From: Prevotellaceae bacterium
GTDB lineage: Bacteria > Bacteroidota > Bacteroidia > Bacteroidales > Paludibacteraceae
Direction: 5' to 3'
Length of the DNA stretch: 56,160 nucleotides
Assembly: GCA_020636675.1 (NCBI GenBank)
Contig: JACJXK010000019.1
Location: 1 to 56,160, forward strand
The first letter of the stretch is position 1, and each line of letters begins with the position of its first letter. Below the pieces are notes generated by a model, which saw nothing but the letters and a program-made list of their open reading frames with translations, searched no databases and had not been told where the DNA came from. Position numbers and translations under genes: made by a program. Below, piece after piece: positions 36,517-44,708 of the stretch.

Positions 36517-37080
36517 TTAAAGAAGAATTGATTTTATCTGTGCGTATATTTTTGCCTTTTCATCGACTGGTTTCGGATATGCTCTGGAGGAGGATGGCAT
36601 CCGGTATATTGTGATGCACTTCTCCTCGAACATGAGTTTGGAATGCCCGCCTACAACGGGATCCTCGACGTCAAATTGTCTGCATAATGTTTGTGTGGCT
36701 TTTTCTCCTGTCGTGACAATGGCGATACATTTCGGCAACTCCCGTAAGAATTGGGCAATGTCCATAGTCTCTTCTATCTCCAGAAATTGGTCGGCTGCAT
36801 TTCCCTTTAGGCGGGTTACGGTTTTTGCGGTGTCACTCAGCGCAATGCCTTTTTCGGTTAAGAAGTCGACTATTTTCTTTTTGTCAAACCGTTTCTCCGA
36901 TGAAATCGTAAAAAAATCTTTGTCGTTGAAAAATAAAATGCCGAAAATGCGCCACATGTCATTCTGCCAATTGGGATAATAGAAGTCCATCGACCATCTT
37001 TTTTTGGATGGAGGAAAACTGCCAAGCATCAGTATCTTCGCATTCTTGGGCAGGAATGGTTCCAAAGGATGTTGTTCCAT
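36517..37080 (-). CDS. Uracil-DNA glycosylase superfamily protein
   Basis: 187 residues. The opening ILMLGSFPPSKKRWSMDFYY contains the superfamily's first-strand Gly-Ser-Phe-Pro-Pro loop, NDMWRIFG the downstream aromatic patch, and MPSSSRAYPKP near the end is the counterpart of the HPSP leucine-loop region. The catalytic Asp/His of classical UDG are not clearly present, as in several divergent families, so base specificity is unknown. It lies 6 bases after dgt, consistent with a nucleotide-quality-control operon. Confidence 0.75.
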   Translation of the reverse strand: MEQHPLEPFLPKNAKILMLGSFPPSKKRWSMDFYYPNWQNDMWRIFGILFFNDKDFFTISSEKRFDKKKIVDFLTEKGIALSDTAKTVTRLKGNAADQFLEIEETMDIAQFLRELPKCIAIVTTGEKATQTLCRQFDVEDPVVGGHSKLMFEEKCITIYRMPSSSRAYPKPVDEKAKIYAQIKSILL

Positions 37081-37086
37081 GTGCTT

Positions 37087-38415
37087 CTATAGATTCGGCA
37101 GACTCATGCCCGTTATCTTACGGTAAAGGTCGAGCGCATAGATGTCTGTCATCCCGGAGATGTAGTCTAGCACCGACATTATTTTCTGGTAGGGATTGTC
37201 TCCCTCTGTCTCGTATTGTTCCGGTATGCGGGCGAGCAGCTGTTTGGAATAGGCCTTGTTTGCGTTGAACACCGCGTTGATTTCCTTTTCTATCAGCGTA
37301 TAGATGATGTTGTAACCGGCTATCTCGATGTCGACCACATCTTTGGATTTGTATATCTTTTTGTAGGATATTTCTTCGCACTCTTTGTATGCCTTTTTGA
37401 TTGGGTCGCTCATGCCGTTGATCAGGGATTCGGTGTGGGTGCCTTGTAGAATGGAATCCTCATTTTCGACAAACACACGCGAACATTCGTTGACCAACAC
37501 TCCGATGGCAGTTGACCGTAGATATGCGATTTGCTCGTTCTCGTCGGTTACCGGTTCCATCCGTTTGGTTTTCTTTTCTTGCTCCTCTTTGGAAAAAAAG
37601 TTGAGAAGAAGTTGCTTCGTGTCCTCTGTGCTGATGAGCTTCAGCTTGTGTGCATCTTCGATGTCCATGATCTCGTAGCAGATGTCGTCTGCCGCTTCGA
37701 CGAGAAATACCAACGGATGTCGGGCGTATTTGTATTCGCTGAGTTCTATCATGCCGAGGTCGTTGGCTATCTTGACGAAGTCCTCTTTTTCGCTCTGGAA
37801 GAATCCAAACTTCTTTTTCTCTCCTATATAGTCCGATTGATAGGGATATTTGACGATGGATGCGATGGTGGAGTAGGTTAGCACGAAACCGCCTTTCCTC
37901 CTTCCCTTGAATTGGTGGGTGAGCAGACGGAATGCGTTGGCGTTTCCTTCAAAGTGTATGATGTCGTTCCATTGGCTGTCGTTGAGATGGTGTTTCTCTT
38001 TCAGAAGGAGTCCATTTCCTTCTGAAAAATACGATGAAATGGCAGTTTCTCCAGAATGTCCGAATGGAGGGTTGCCCATGTCATGGGCTAAACATCCGGC
38101 AGACACGATGGATCCTATCTCGGAGATGTGCTCGCTTATCCCCTGACCATGTCTGGCGATGAGCTGTTTGGATACGTTGTTGCCCAATGATCTTCCTACA
38201 CAGGACACTTCCATGCTGTGCGTGAGTCGGTTGTGTACGAAGATGTTGCCGGGCAAGGGAAATACCTGTGTCTTGTTCTGTAAACGACGGAAGGGAGATG
38301 AGAATACCAAACGGTCGTAGTCTCGCTGAAATTCGGTGCGGTCCTGCTTCTTCTCGTCATGGTAGGTCTCAAGACCAAACCTTTTTGTCGAAATTAATTT
38401 CTGCCAGTTCATCAT
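37087..38415 (-). CDS. dgt: Deoxyguanosinetriphosphate triphosphohydrolase (dGTPase)
   Basis: HD-domain hydrolase of 442 residues that splits dGTP (or other dNTPs) to the nucleoside and triphosphate. Visible: FSSPFRRLQNKTQVF, HNRLTHSMEVSCVGRSL (first metal His), and CLAHDMGNPPFGHSGE (HD pair). The length and order match bacterial Dgt. Start at MMNWQKL; two adjacent ATG codons exist. First gene of a three-gene operon. dGTPases can also act as phage-defence enzymes, but the company it keeps here is housekeeping. Confidence 0.93.
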   Translation of the reverse strand: MMNWQKLISTKRFGLETYHDEKKQDRTEFQRDYDRLVFSSPFRRLQNKTQVFPLPGNIFVHNRLTHSMEVSCVGRSLGNNVSKQLIARHGQGISEHISEIGSIVSAGCLAHDMGNPPFGHSGETAISSYFSEGNGLLLKEKHHLNDSQWNDIIHFEGNANAFRLLTHQFKGRRKGGFVLTYSTIASIVKYPYQSDYIGEKKKFGFFQSEKEDFVKIANDLGMIELSEYKYARHPLVFLVEAADDICYEIMDIEDAHKLKLISTEDTKQLLLNFFSKEEQEKKTKRMEPVTDENEQIAYLRSTAIGVLVNECSRVFVENEDSILQGTHTESLINGMSDPIKKAYKECEEISYKKIYKSKDVVDIEIAGYNIIYTLIEKEINAVFNANKAYSKQLLARIPEQYETEGDNPYQKIMSVLDYISGMTDIYALDLYRKITGMSLPNL

Positions 38416-38508
38416 GATTGAACCTTGTTTTAATCGAATAAAATTGCGTTATGTGCATCTCATCTCCATCCTTTTCCATGCCTTTTTGGCGGATGGTTTG
38501 TTGCACAA

Positions 38509-38516
38509 CAAAGGTA
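38509..38516 (-). promoter_or_regulatory. -7 box TACCTTTG for the dgt operon
   Basis: Exact TAnnTTTG match on the minus strand about 94 bases before the dgt start. Confidence 0.55.
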
Positions 38517-38696
38517 ATGAATAAGGCTGAGACGAAAAAGATGAATCTTCTTCAATGTTGAGAATGGGTTCCGGTTTTCTGCAAAACAGCTCGTGGGGTA
38601 ACCAACATAGACCTCTTTTTCAGGTCGCTCCCTGTGCTTTCTGCCAAATTCTAGAGATAAAATTCCAACAGCATCAGACTGCTATTAACTTTTTTG

Positions 38697-38704
38697 TATC
38701 TTTG
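38697..38704 (+). promoter_or_regulatory. -7 box TATCTTTG for the CHASE2-metacaspase transcript
   Basis: Exact consensus 29 bases before the ATG at 38733; AAGGA lies between it and the start codon. Confidence 0.6.
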
Positions 38705-38732
38705 AATTTTAATCAAAACAAGGATCTCTTCT

Positions 38733-39959
38733 ATGACGTTATTTAGCAAACGGTACGCGTGCCATGGCTTGTGTGTGCTTGCCATTACGGGTTTGATATG
38801 TCTTTTTGTCGGGACTTTGAGTTTCAATGCGATGTTTCTGGACCCGGTAGGACAGGCTATAAAAAGCTTCCGTTTCACCGACTCTTATTTTTATATAGAG
38901 AATAATTCGAAAGAGATTACCGATGCCAACATGGACGTTGTGCTGTTTGATTTGTCCGGTTGCTATTCGCGTACGGAGATAGCGGCAGCTGTCCAGAAAC
39001 TATATGATAGTGGTGCGAAGGTGATTGCTCTCGATGTGATTTTCGGAAACAGCATGGCCCAGGGAAAGGAGGCCAACGATAGCTTGATGAACGTGATGGC
39101 CCGCTGTCATGACCGGATTGTGTCGGCGTGTAGGGCGGTGCCGACAGTGGAAGGGTTTAATTTCGAATCGTCCTATTTTGTGGGTGTGGCTGGTTGTCGG
39201 GAGGCTTGTGTGAACATGGAGAACGATGTTGTGCGTACGTTCGGCCCGAAACTTTGTTTTGGCGACACGTGTTTGCCTTCGTTCGTTGATGTGATTTGCC
39301 AAATGGCTTATCCCGACCAATACAGTGCCTTTGAGAAACGGGCTAATGAGGAGGAACTTATCAATTATAGGCGTATCGTTTTTAATAGGATCCATATCTA
39401 TGATGAGTTTTATGGGGAGGATGTGGATGGAAAGGTCGTTTTAATCGGCGATTTGGAAGATTTGAGGGACTTCCATAGTGTGCCGGTAGATATTGATGGC
39501 TCCAACCGTATATCGGGGACCATCATTCATGCGTATGCATTGTCTACCATAACGAAAAACAGATTGATTAACTTGATGCCTGATGCCTTTGGCCTTGTCA
39601 TCGGTTTGCTTGTCAGTTTTTTGTTCTGTGTGTTGTGTTGCCAGGTGTCTGAAAAATATGACAAAATCAGCGGACTGGTCATGAATGTATATCAGGTAAT
39701 CCTTCTGCTCCTTATGGCATTTGTCGGCGGCATTGTATTCCTGAAGTTGAACTATAATATTAATCTTATATATGCGATGCTTGGCATAGGTCTTGCAGGT
39801 TTTTCCACGGATTTGTGGTATTATGTCGTTACTACAAGAGGATATAAATGGTTGCGCAGATGTGTTCCAAGGGTACGGCATCAGCTGTCCCAGATTAAGC
39901 GGAGACTACTGACAGTAAAAAGAGAGAGAAAAACGAGGGGAAATCAGCAGTCGGAATGA
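38733..39959 (+). CDS. CHASE2-domain membrane protein without output domain
   Basis: 408 residues. One N-terminal helix (about 14-36) is followed by an exported region of the CHASE2 type: MDVVLFDLSGCYSRTEIA, GAKVIALDVIFG, VDGKVVLIGDLEDL, and ISGTIIHAYALSTI before the membrane return. Three C-terminal helices follow (about 288-360), then a strongly basic cytoplasmic tail of ~35 residues. CHASE2 domains sense unknown extracytoplasmic cues and usually sit on a kinase, cyclase or similar; here nothing follows. The next gene, 39 bases downstream, encodes a metacaspase, suggesting that the partner protein provides the output. Confidence 0.8.
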   Translation: MTLFSKRYACHGLCVLAITGLICLFVGTLSFNAMFLDPVGQAIKSFRFTDSYFYIENNSKEITDANMDVVLFDLSGCYSRTEIAAAVQKLYDSGAKVIALDVIFGNSMAQGKEANDSLMNVMARCHDRIVSACRAVPTVEGFNFESSYFVGVAGCREACVNMENDVVRTFGPKLCFGDTCLPSFVDVICQMAYPDQYSAFEKRANEEELINYRRIVFNRIHIYDEFYGEDVDGKVVLIGDLEDLRDFHSVPVDIDGSNRISGTIIHAYALSTITKNRLINLMPDAFGLVIGLLVSFLFCVLCCQVSEKYDKISGLVMNVYQVILLLLMAFVGGIVFLKLNYNINLIYAMLGIGLAGFSTDLWYYVVTTRGYKWLRRCVPRVRHQLSQIKRRLLTVKRERKTRGNQQSE

Positions 39960-39998
39960 CGGAAGATTTTCTTTGAAACAAAATAGTATTTATAAGTA

Positions 39999-41993
39999 AT
40001 GAGAAGTATTATATCCATATTGTTTTTTGTGATGTCCGTTTTCCCTTCATTGGCTCAGAACAGAGCCTATAAAGATGCGCAGACGGGGAAGTGGGGATTC
40101 CGTAATGATGCGGGAAAGTGTGTGGTGAAACCCATTTTTGACGAGTATGATGCTAGCAACACTTTTACTAAGATACGGAATTTTGCGGTGGTGCGTAGCG
40201 GTAACCTTTGGGGATGTGTGGGTGTTGACGGCGGTTATGTGTCTAAAATGGTGTTCAGAAATAAGATACTTGCAGCAAAAGCTGGCATGGAGTGGAACTC
40301 GAAGGCTAAACCGGGGGAGGTCATATATGAGGCTTATGATGTGAAAACACGAAAGTATGGATTCTCCGATTATGCGGGAGAGTGGTTGATGAATCCTATC
40401 TATGACGATGTGGATCCCGATTATAATTTTGTGAAGGGCAATAAACTGTCGGTTGTGAAGTTTGACGGATATTGGGGAAGTGTCGATAAAAAGGGAGTTT
40501 TTACGACAAAACCTGTGCTTGTTTCGGCAGAAGATGCCAGAACGGCTGCGGATGAGGTGGTGAAGTATGCTGCCTTGGGCACAAATGTTTATGATGCTTA
40601 TGACGCTACCCTGAAGAAATGGGGTTTTGCCAATTATAAGGGTTTTTGGGTGGTGCGGCCTATTCTCGATAATGTGGACCGTGATTATACGTTTGGTGGC
40701 GGTCGTCCCTTTGCCGTTGTGAAATATAAAGGCAAATGGGGGTGTGTGAACAGACTGGCTTCGTTTATCGTGAAACCTACTTATATGGATGCCCAATCGG
40801 CTAAGAATGCAGGTTTCGCATGGCAATCCAAAAATCCAACGGCTATCTCTCCTTCGCAATTGGCTAGTGTTGATGATGGAAAACATAAGGATGAAAATGT
40901 GGCAGGTAGGCTGCGCCAAACTTCCGTGTCTCCCCAAAAGGAGAATACGGTGGCGGTGCTTCCTCGGTCGCAGGTGCATTCCACTCCTCCTTCCCTGAAG
41001 ATTTTGACACCTAAAGATGGCTCCGATTACACGACGAATGAAATCACGTTTACCTATGAGGCTAAAACGGCGGACGGTAGTACTCCGGAAATCCTTTCGT
41101 ATGTCAATGGTGAATTGCAACCCAAGACCAAGGGGATAAAGCGTGTGGGTAGCCAACTTACTCTTACTTTGCCTAGGATGGAAGATTGCCGTGTGCAGCT
41201 GATTGCAAAAGACAAGAATGGACAAAACAGCGATCCTGCTGTCGTGCTGCTCCATTATAGGGGAAACAGGCCGAAGCCTAATCTTCATGTGTTTGCCGTT
41301 GGCGTGAGCGACTACGAACAGACGGATCTGAAACTACAACATGCGGCAAAGGATGCTTCCGATTTTTCGAAGGTCGTTTCGGACATGAAGACCTCCATGT
41401 ATGTGAAAAAGACGCCGGTGCTGATTGCTGACAAAAATGCGACGGATAAGAACATAAAGAAAGGCCTTTCTACTCTTGTGAATCAGGTGGAACAGGGAGA
41501 TGTGGTGATGCTTTTCTTTTCTGGCCACGGTGCTAAGGAGGGTCGTGAAACCTATTTCCTTTCGTGTAATGCCGAGAGTAATGATCTGTTTTCCTCTGCG
41601 GTCAACTTCGATGCTATCCGTACTGCCATAAGACGGCTGAAGGACAGAAAATGCCGTGTGCTTATTTTTATGGATGCCTGCCATTCCGGCGCGTTGTACG
41701 GACAGAAGTCGGTGGCGGAGAGTTTCGCTTTGTCCGAACCTGGTGTAATCGGATTCTACTCCAGTACGGAGAGCCAAAAGTCTAATGAATCCGAGCAATG
41801 GAACAATGGTATATTTACGAAGGCACTGATTGAAGGCCTACGTGGTCAAGCCAAAGATGCTGATGGAAATATCACAATCGACGAGCTGGAACGTTATATC
41901 CGTGAGTCGGTAAGAAAGGCTACCAATGGCAAGCAGATGCCAATATTTGAGAATAAGCAAGGTAACTTTGTGCTGTTTGAGGTGGTTAAATAA
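39999..41993 (+). CDS. Exported WG-repeat metacaspase (caspase family, peptidase C14)
   Basis: 664 residues. A signal peptide (cleavage near SLAQN) is followed by WG-type repeats in three doublets (about 20-110, 115-195 and 200-285), recognisable as KWGFRND, LWGCVGV, KYGFSDY, YWGSVDK, KWGFANY and KWGCVNR. A Ser/Pro-rich linker leads to an Ig-like segment (about 325-425). The C-terminal caspase domain begins LHVFAVGVSDYEQ and has the dyad His510 in FFSGHGAKEG and Cys561 in MDACHSG. Both catalytic residues are present, so it should be an active cysteine protease. Metacaspases prefer basic P1 residues and many need Ca2+. It is co-transcribed with the CHASE2 protein; the signal peptide puts it in the periplasm or beyond. 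Confidence 0.88.
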   Translation: MRSIISILFFVMSVFPSLAQNRAYKDAQTGKWGFRNDAGKCVVKPIFDEYDASNTFTKIRNFAVVRSGNLWGCVGVDGGYVSKMVFRNKILAAKAGMEWNSKAKPGEVIYEAYDVKTRKYGFSDYAGEWLMNPIYDDVDPDYNFVKGNKLSVVKFDGYWGSVDKKGVFTTKPVLVSAEDARTAADEVVKYAALGTNVYDAYDATLKKWGFANYKGFWVVRPILDNVDRDYTFGGGRPFAVVKYKGKWGCVNRLASFIVKPTYMDAQSAKNAGFAWQSKNPTAISPSQLASVDDGKHKDENVAGRLRQTSVSPQKENTVAVLPRSQVHSTPPSLKILTPKDGSDYTTNEITFTYEAKTADGSTPEILSYVNGELQPKTKGIKRVGSQLTLTLPRMEDCRVQLIAKDKNGQNSDPAVVLLHYRGNRPKPNLHVFAVGVSDYEQTDLKLQHAAKDASDFSKVVSDMKTSMYVKKTPVLIADKNATDKNIKKGLSTLVNQVEQGDVVMLFFSGHGAKEGRETYFLSCNAESNDLFSSAVNFDAIRTAIRRLKDRKCRVLIFMDACHSGALYGQKSVAESFALSEPGVIGFYSSTESQKSNESEQWNNGIFTKALIEGLRGQAKDADGNITIDELERYIRESVRKATNGKQMPIFENKQGNFVLFEVVK

Positions 41994-42021
41994 ATGAGAA
42001 AAATATAGAAAAGGAAAGGTG

Positions 42022-42648
42022 ATGGATTTAAGTCGGATAAAGAATGTGTTCTTTGATTTGGGTGTGGTGCTTATTGATCTCGATAAAAAACGTTGTGTGG
42101 AGGAGTTTCGCCGGCTAGGTGTCTCTGATATTGAGACGCAGATAGGGCAGAGCTTCAAATCTGGACTGTTCTTTTCGTTGGAGGAGGGTTCTGTTACCCC
42201 CGCTCAATTTCGGGATGAAATCAGAAGGATGTCCGGGATTTTTATTGCAGATGCGGACATTGACCATGCTTGGAACCTTTTCTTGAGGGAGATCTGTCCC
42301 GAAAAGTTTGAATTGCTGAAACGTCTTAGACGTAATCATCGTGTTTATATGCTCAGCAATACCAATCAGATCCATTTCGATTATATGCGTATTCATACTT
42401 TCAAAAAGGAGAACGGATGCTCGTTGGAAGATTGTTTCGACAAATGCTATCTTTCTCATGAACTGCACCTCAGTAAACCGGACCCGAAGATATTCGAGTA
42501 TGTTTTGTCTGATTCGGGCGCATCTGCAAACGAAAGCCTTTTCATCGACGATAATGAGCAAAATGTGGCTGCGGCAAAAGCTCTTGGCTTCAAAACTTGT
42601 CATTACCGTTCTTTGTCCGATTTGGAGTCCTTGTTTGGTGCGTTTTGA
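42022..42648 (+). CDS. HAD-superfamily phosphatase (YihX-like)
   Basis: 208 residues. Motif I reads VFFDLGVVLIDLD, where the usual second Asp is Gly, as in YihX-type sugar phosphatases; motif II is YMLSNTN, motif III LSKPDPKIF with Lys, motif IV FIDDNEQNV. The cap is the small helical type (about residues 15-90). Likely substrate a sugar phosphate. A GTG at 42019 precedes the ATG; the ATG is preferred, with AAGGAAAGG just upstream. It may share a transcript with the metacaspase gene, 28 bases away. Confidence 0.87.
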   Translation: MDLSRIKNVFFDLGVVLIDLDKKRCVEEFRRLGVSDIETQIGQSFKSGLFFSLEEGSVTPAQFRDEIRRMSGIFIADADIDHAWNLFLREICPEKFELLKRLRRNHRVYMLSNTNQIHFDYMRIHTFKKENGCSLEDCFDKCYLSHELHLSKPDPKIFEYVLSDSGASANESLFIDDNEQNVAAAKALGFKTCHYRSLSDLESLFGAF

Positions 42649-42689
42649 TGGACGTGTTAGTGGCTAACGCTTTTGTCCTAGTTTTTTAC

Positions 42690-43305
42690 TTAGGTACCAA
42701 ACGACAATTCCACAATTCCACAATAAGGTTTGAATCGTCCGTCTTTATCTTTCAAATCCCAACTTGCTAATTGTTCCCGAATGGCGTTTTTTGGCCAATT
42801 TGCAGAATGTTTTTGATTGAGATAATCTATTACTCCTTTTAGTGTGCGTCGTCTATTCTCTGATAATGTTTTGTTGTTCAAATTTAGGATGTCATTTATC
42901 TCTTTGTCGTATTGGTGTTCTGATGATTTTATATCTCCAGTCTTGGAACTATAGGATAATGAGGAAATGAACTTATCGTCGAATATGTCGAAGGACACAT
43001 CTTTGTCATCTTTCTTCTTGTCACAATGAAAATTGTTATCAATTGCACCTGGACAACAAATCACCATGTTCTTGTAGTCTAGTTCTCTCTCTGTATCTTT
43101 CTCGACATTGAAGATGCTCTATTCGAGAGTCTTCGTTGCTGTTTTTGTCTTTGGATGGAATCCTTCTCATGCAATATGCACATATATATCCCTGCTCTTC
43201 AAGTAATGAACTGCGTAGTTCTGGAGTGGATGTGTATTTAGCCCCAGACGTCAGACGGTAGGCTAACCATTCTTTCGGTTCTGAATTCTTAATGATTCTC
43301 CTCAT
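42690..43305 (-). pseudogene. ptuB: Frameshifted PtuB-like HNH nuclease (Septu defence, TIGR02646-like)
   Basis: Two overlapping reading frames together make one PtuB-like protein. The first (43039-43305) gives RRIIKNSEPKEWLAYR, EQGYICAYCMRRI (CxxC) and RIEHLQCRERYRER, then runs off-frame to a stop. The second (42690-43067 and open upstream to about 43117) continues LDYKNMVICCPGAIDNNFHC and DKKK. The break lies in 43039-43117, where a (TC)4 dinucleotide tract sits at 43084-43092. One extra repeat unit restores RERELDYKNM; one base less gives RERLDYKNM. The shift separates the IEH His from the later Asn/His of the HNH site, so neither fragment would be active. It overlaps ptuA by 17 bases. Confidence 0.8.
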
Positions 43306-44594
43306 CGTTGTCAGAAATAATACAGTTTAACATGGCTTCGGCTTCCGATAACTCAGGTAGGTTGTCTCCCAAATCTTTTTGTAGGGTCGCCAATAGTGTT
43401 CTGGCTTCGTTGTTCTTTTCGTTGTCAATAAGAGAGAATAATTCAGTTAATTTATCGTCTACCTTTTGGTCTCTTGGAGTCTGCCCTAGTACGTTTTCTG
43501 TAATGGATGAAACATTTATCCCATATGTGTTTATAGAGGAAATGACATTATATCCTGCTTCTCTTGAAAAGGAAAGTTTATATATTATGTTTTCTTCATT
43601 GTTTTCTATTCCAGACATTATCATTGGTGCATGAGGTGTGATGATAAACTGTATATGAGGAAATGTTTTCCTTAAACCAGTTAAAACAGTTGATTGTAGA
43701 GATGGGTGTAGATGTAAGTCAATCTCGTCGATCAGGACCGTACCTGAGGTCTCACGGCATGCATCTGTTCCGTAAATGCCTCGATTTAGTAATGCACATC
43801 GAAAGGCTATGTCGGTGATGATGTTAATCAATCTTCGATATCCATCTGATAAAAAGTCAGATTCAATCTCTCTGCCATCCATAAGAATGAAGTAAATCTT
43901 CTTTTGTATTGGCCTTATCTGTAAGTCTTGGACGATTTGACATCCTGATATTCCTAATGCACTTTGTATCGCATTTCTTACGATGGTTATTTCATCGTGA
44001 TTTTCTCTTCCTTCCTGAAGTATAAGCAAACGGTTGATCCAATAGGGAAAAAATCCGTCACCTCCCAAACATTCATAATATCCGAAAGATGGTTTCTGCT
44101 CATAATGTTTAAATTTTCCGGCATCTATTTTCCTGTTTGCATGAATGTCTTCTGTTGAAAAACTTGCGAAAAGAGGTAATGGCCTTGTTTGTCCTGACTC
44201 TGAAAAATATTCTTTCTTTAGTGTGGATGAATATTCTTTATATTCTCTTATCTCCGCTATTAGTGCACGACTGTTTTTTTTGCTGTTTTTTGCAAGAACG
44301 TTAGATGAAAAATGTGAATTTTCAGTCTCTATGTCGAAGGAAATCTGAATAGGTAATTCTGGCGCAATTATTCCGTTTGTGCAGACTTGTCTGAAATCTT
44401 GAGTGTTGGGATTAATCCATTTCGTGTTTTCATCACTAAATCCAGAAAAAAAATGCACTTAAAATGTATTTACACGCTCTCAATACTGAAGTCTTTCCGC
44501 TAGCATTGTCTCCAATCAATAGGTTCACTCCTCGTTTGAACGTAAACAATTGATCCTCATAACACCTAAAATTTTGTAATCTAATATTTTCCAT
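43289..44594 (-). pseudogene. ptuA: Frameshifted PtuA-like ATPase (Septu defence) with break at an A8 run
   Basis: An SMC/OLD-type AAA ATPase in two frames. The N-terminal piece, ATG at 44594, encodes ENIRLQNFRCYEDQ and the Walker A LIGDNASGKTSVL, then stops at 44436-44438. The C-terminal frame opens only after a stop at 44459-44461 and encodes DGYRRLINIITDIAFR, the signature-like region, Walker B GTVLIDEIDLHLHPSLQ and FIITPHAPMI. The two frames overlap for about 25 bases, and the run of eight A at 44446-44453 is inside that overlap; seven would join them as SAFFSGFSDEN. Restored length would be about 434 residues. As written the ATPase lacks Walker A in its main fragment. Confidence 0.85.
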
Positions 44595-44658
44595 CCTTTT
44601 TTAACTAAATATTATAGCAAAACAATCTGTTCCGTATAGTGAAAACGACGTGTAAAGA

Positions 44659-44666
44659 CAAAGGTA
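44659..44666 (-). promoter_or_regulatory. -7 box TACCTTTG for ptuA-ptuB
   Basis: Exact consensus on the minus strand 64 bases upstream of the restored ptuA ATG, which supports that ATG as the true start of the broken gene. Confidence 0.55.
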
Positions 44667-44708
44667 ATGTTTTTCATGAAGACAGCGGTTCTTCTGTGAA
44701 AAAAACAC

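Larger units (their letters stand above)
38416..38732. other. Divergent intergenic region between dgt and the CHASE2 gene
   Basis: 317 bases holding two opposite promoters: TACCTTTG on the minus strand (38509-38516) for dgt and TATCTTTG on the plus strand (38697-38704) for the CHASE2 gene. The middle has no convincing ORF or hairpin. Confidence 0.55.

Noticed and set aside
37087..38415. dGTPase as an antiphage gene
   Set aside because: It heads an operon with a UDG-like gene and tcdA, which fits nucleotide and RNA housekeeping; nothing ties it to the defence loci.
40047..41288. 413-codon ORF antisense to the metacaspase gene
   Set aside because: Shadow of the WG-repeat coding strand, with His/Arg/Ile-rich composition and no domain.
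42656..42668. Small hairpin GTTAG-tgg-CTAAC after the HAD gene
   Set aside because: Five pairs and a weak T run; too little for a terminator call.
42690..44594. Septu pair as part of a retron
   Set aside because: No reverse transcriptase gene and no msr/msd-like structure lie in the flanks.
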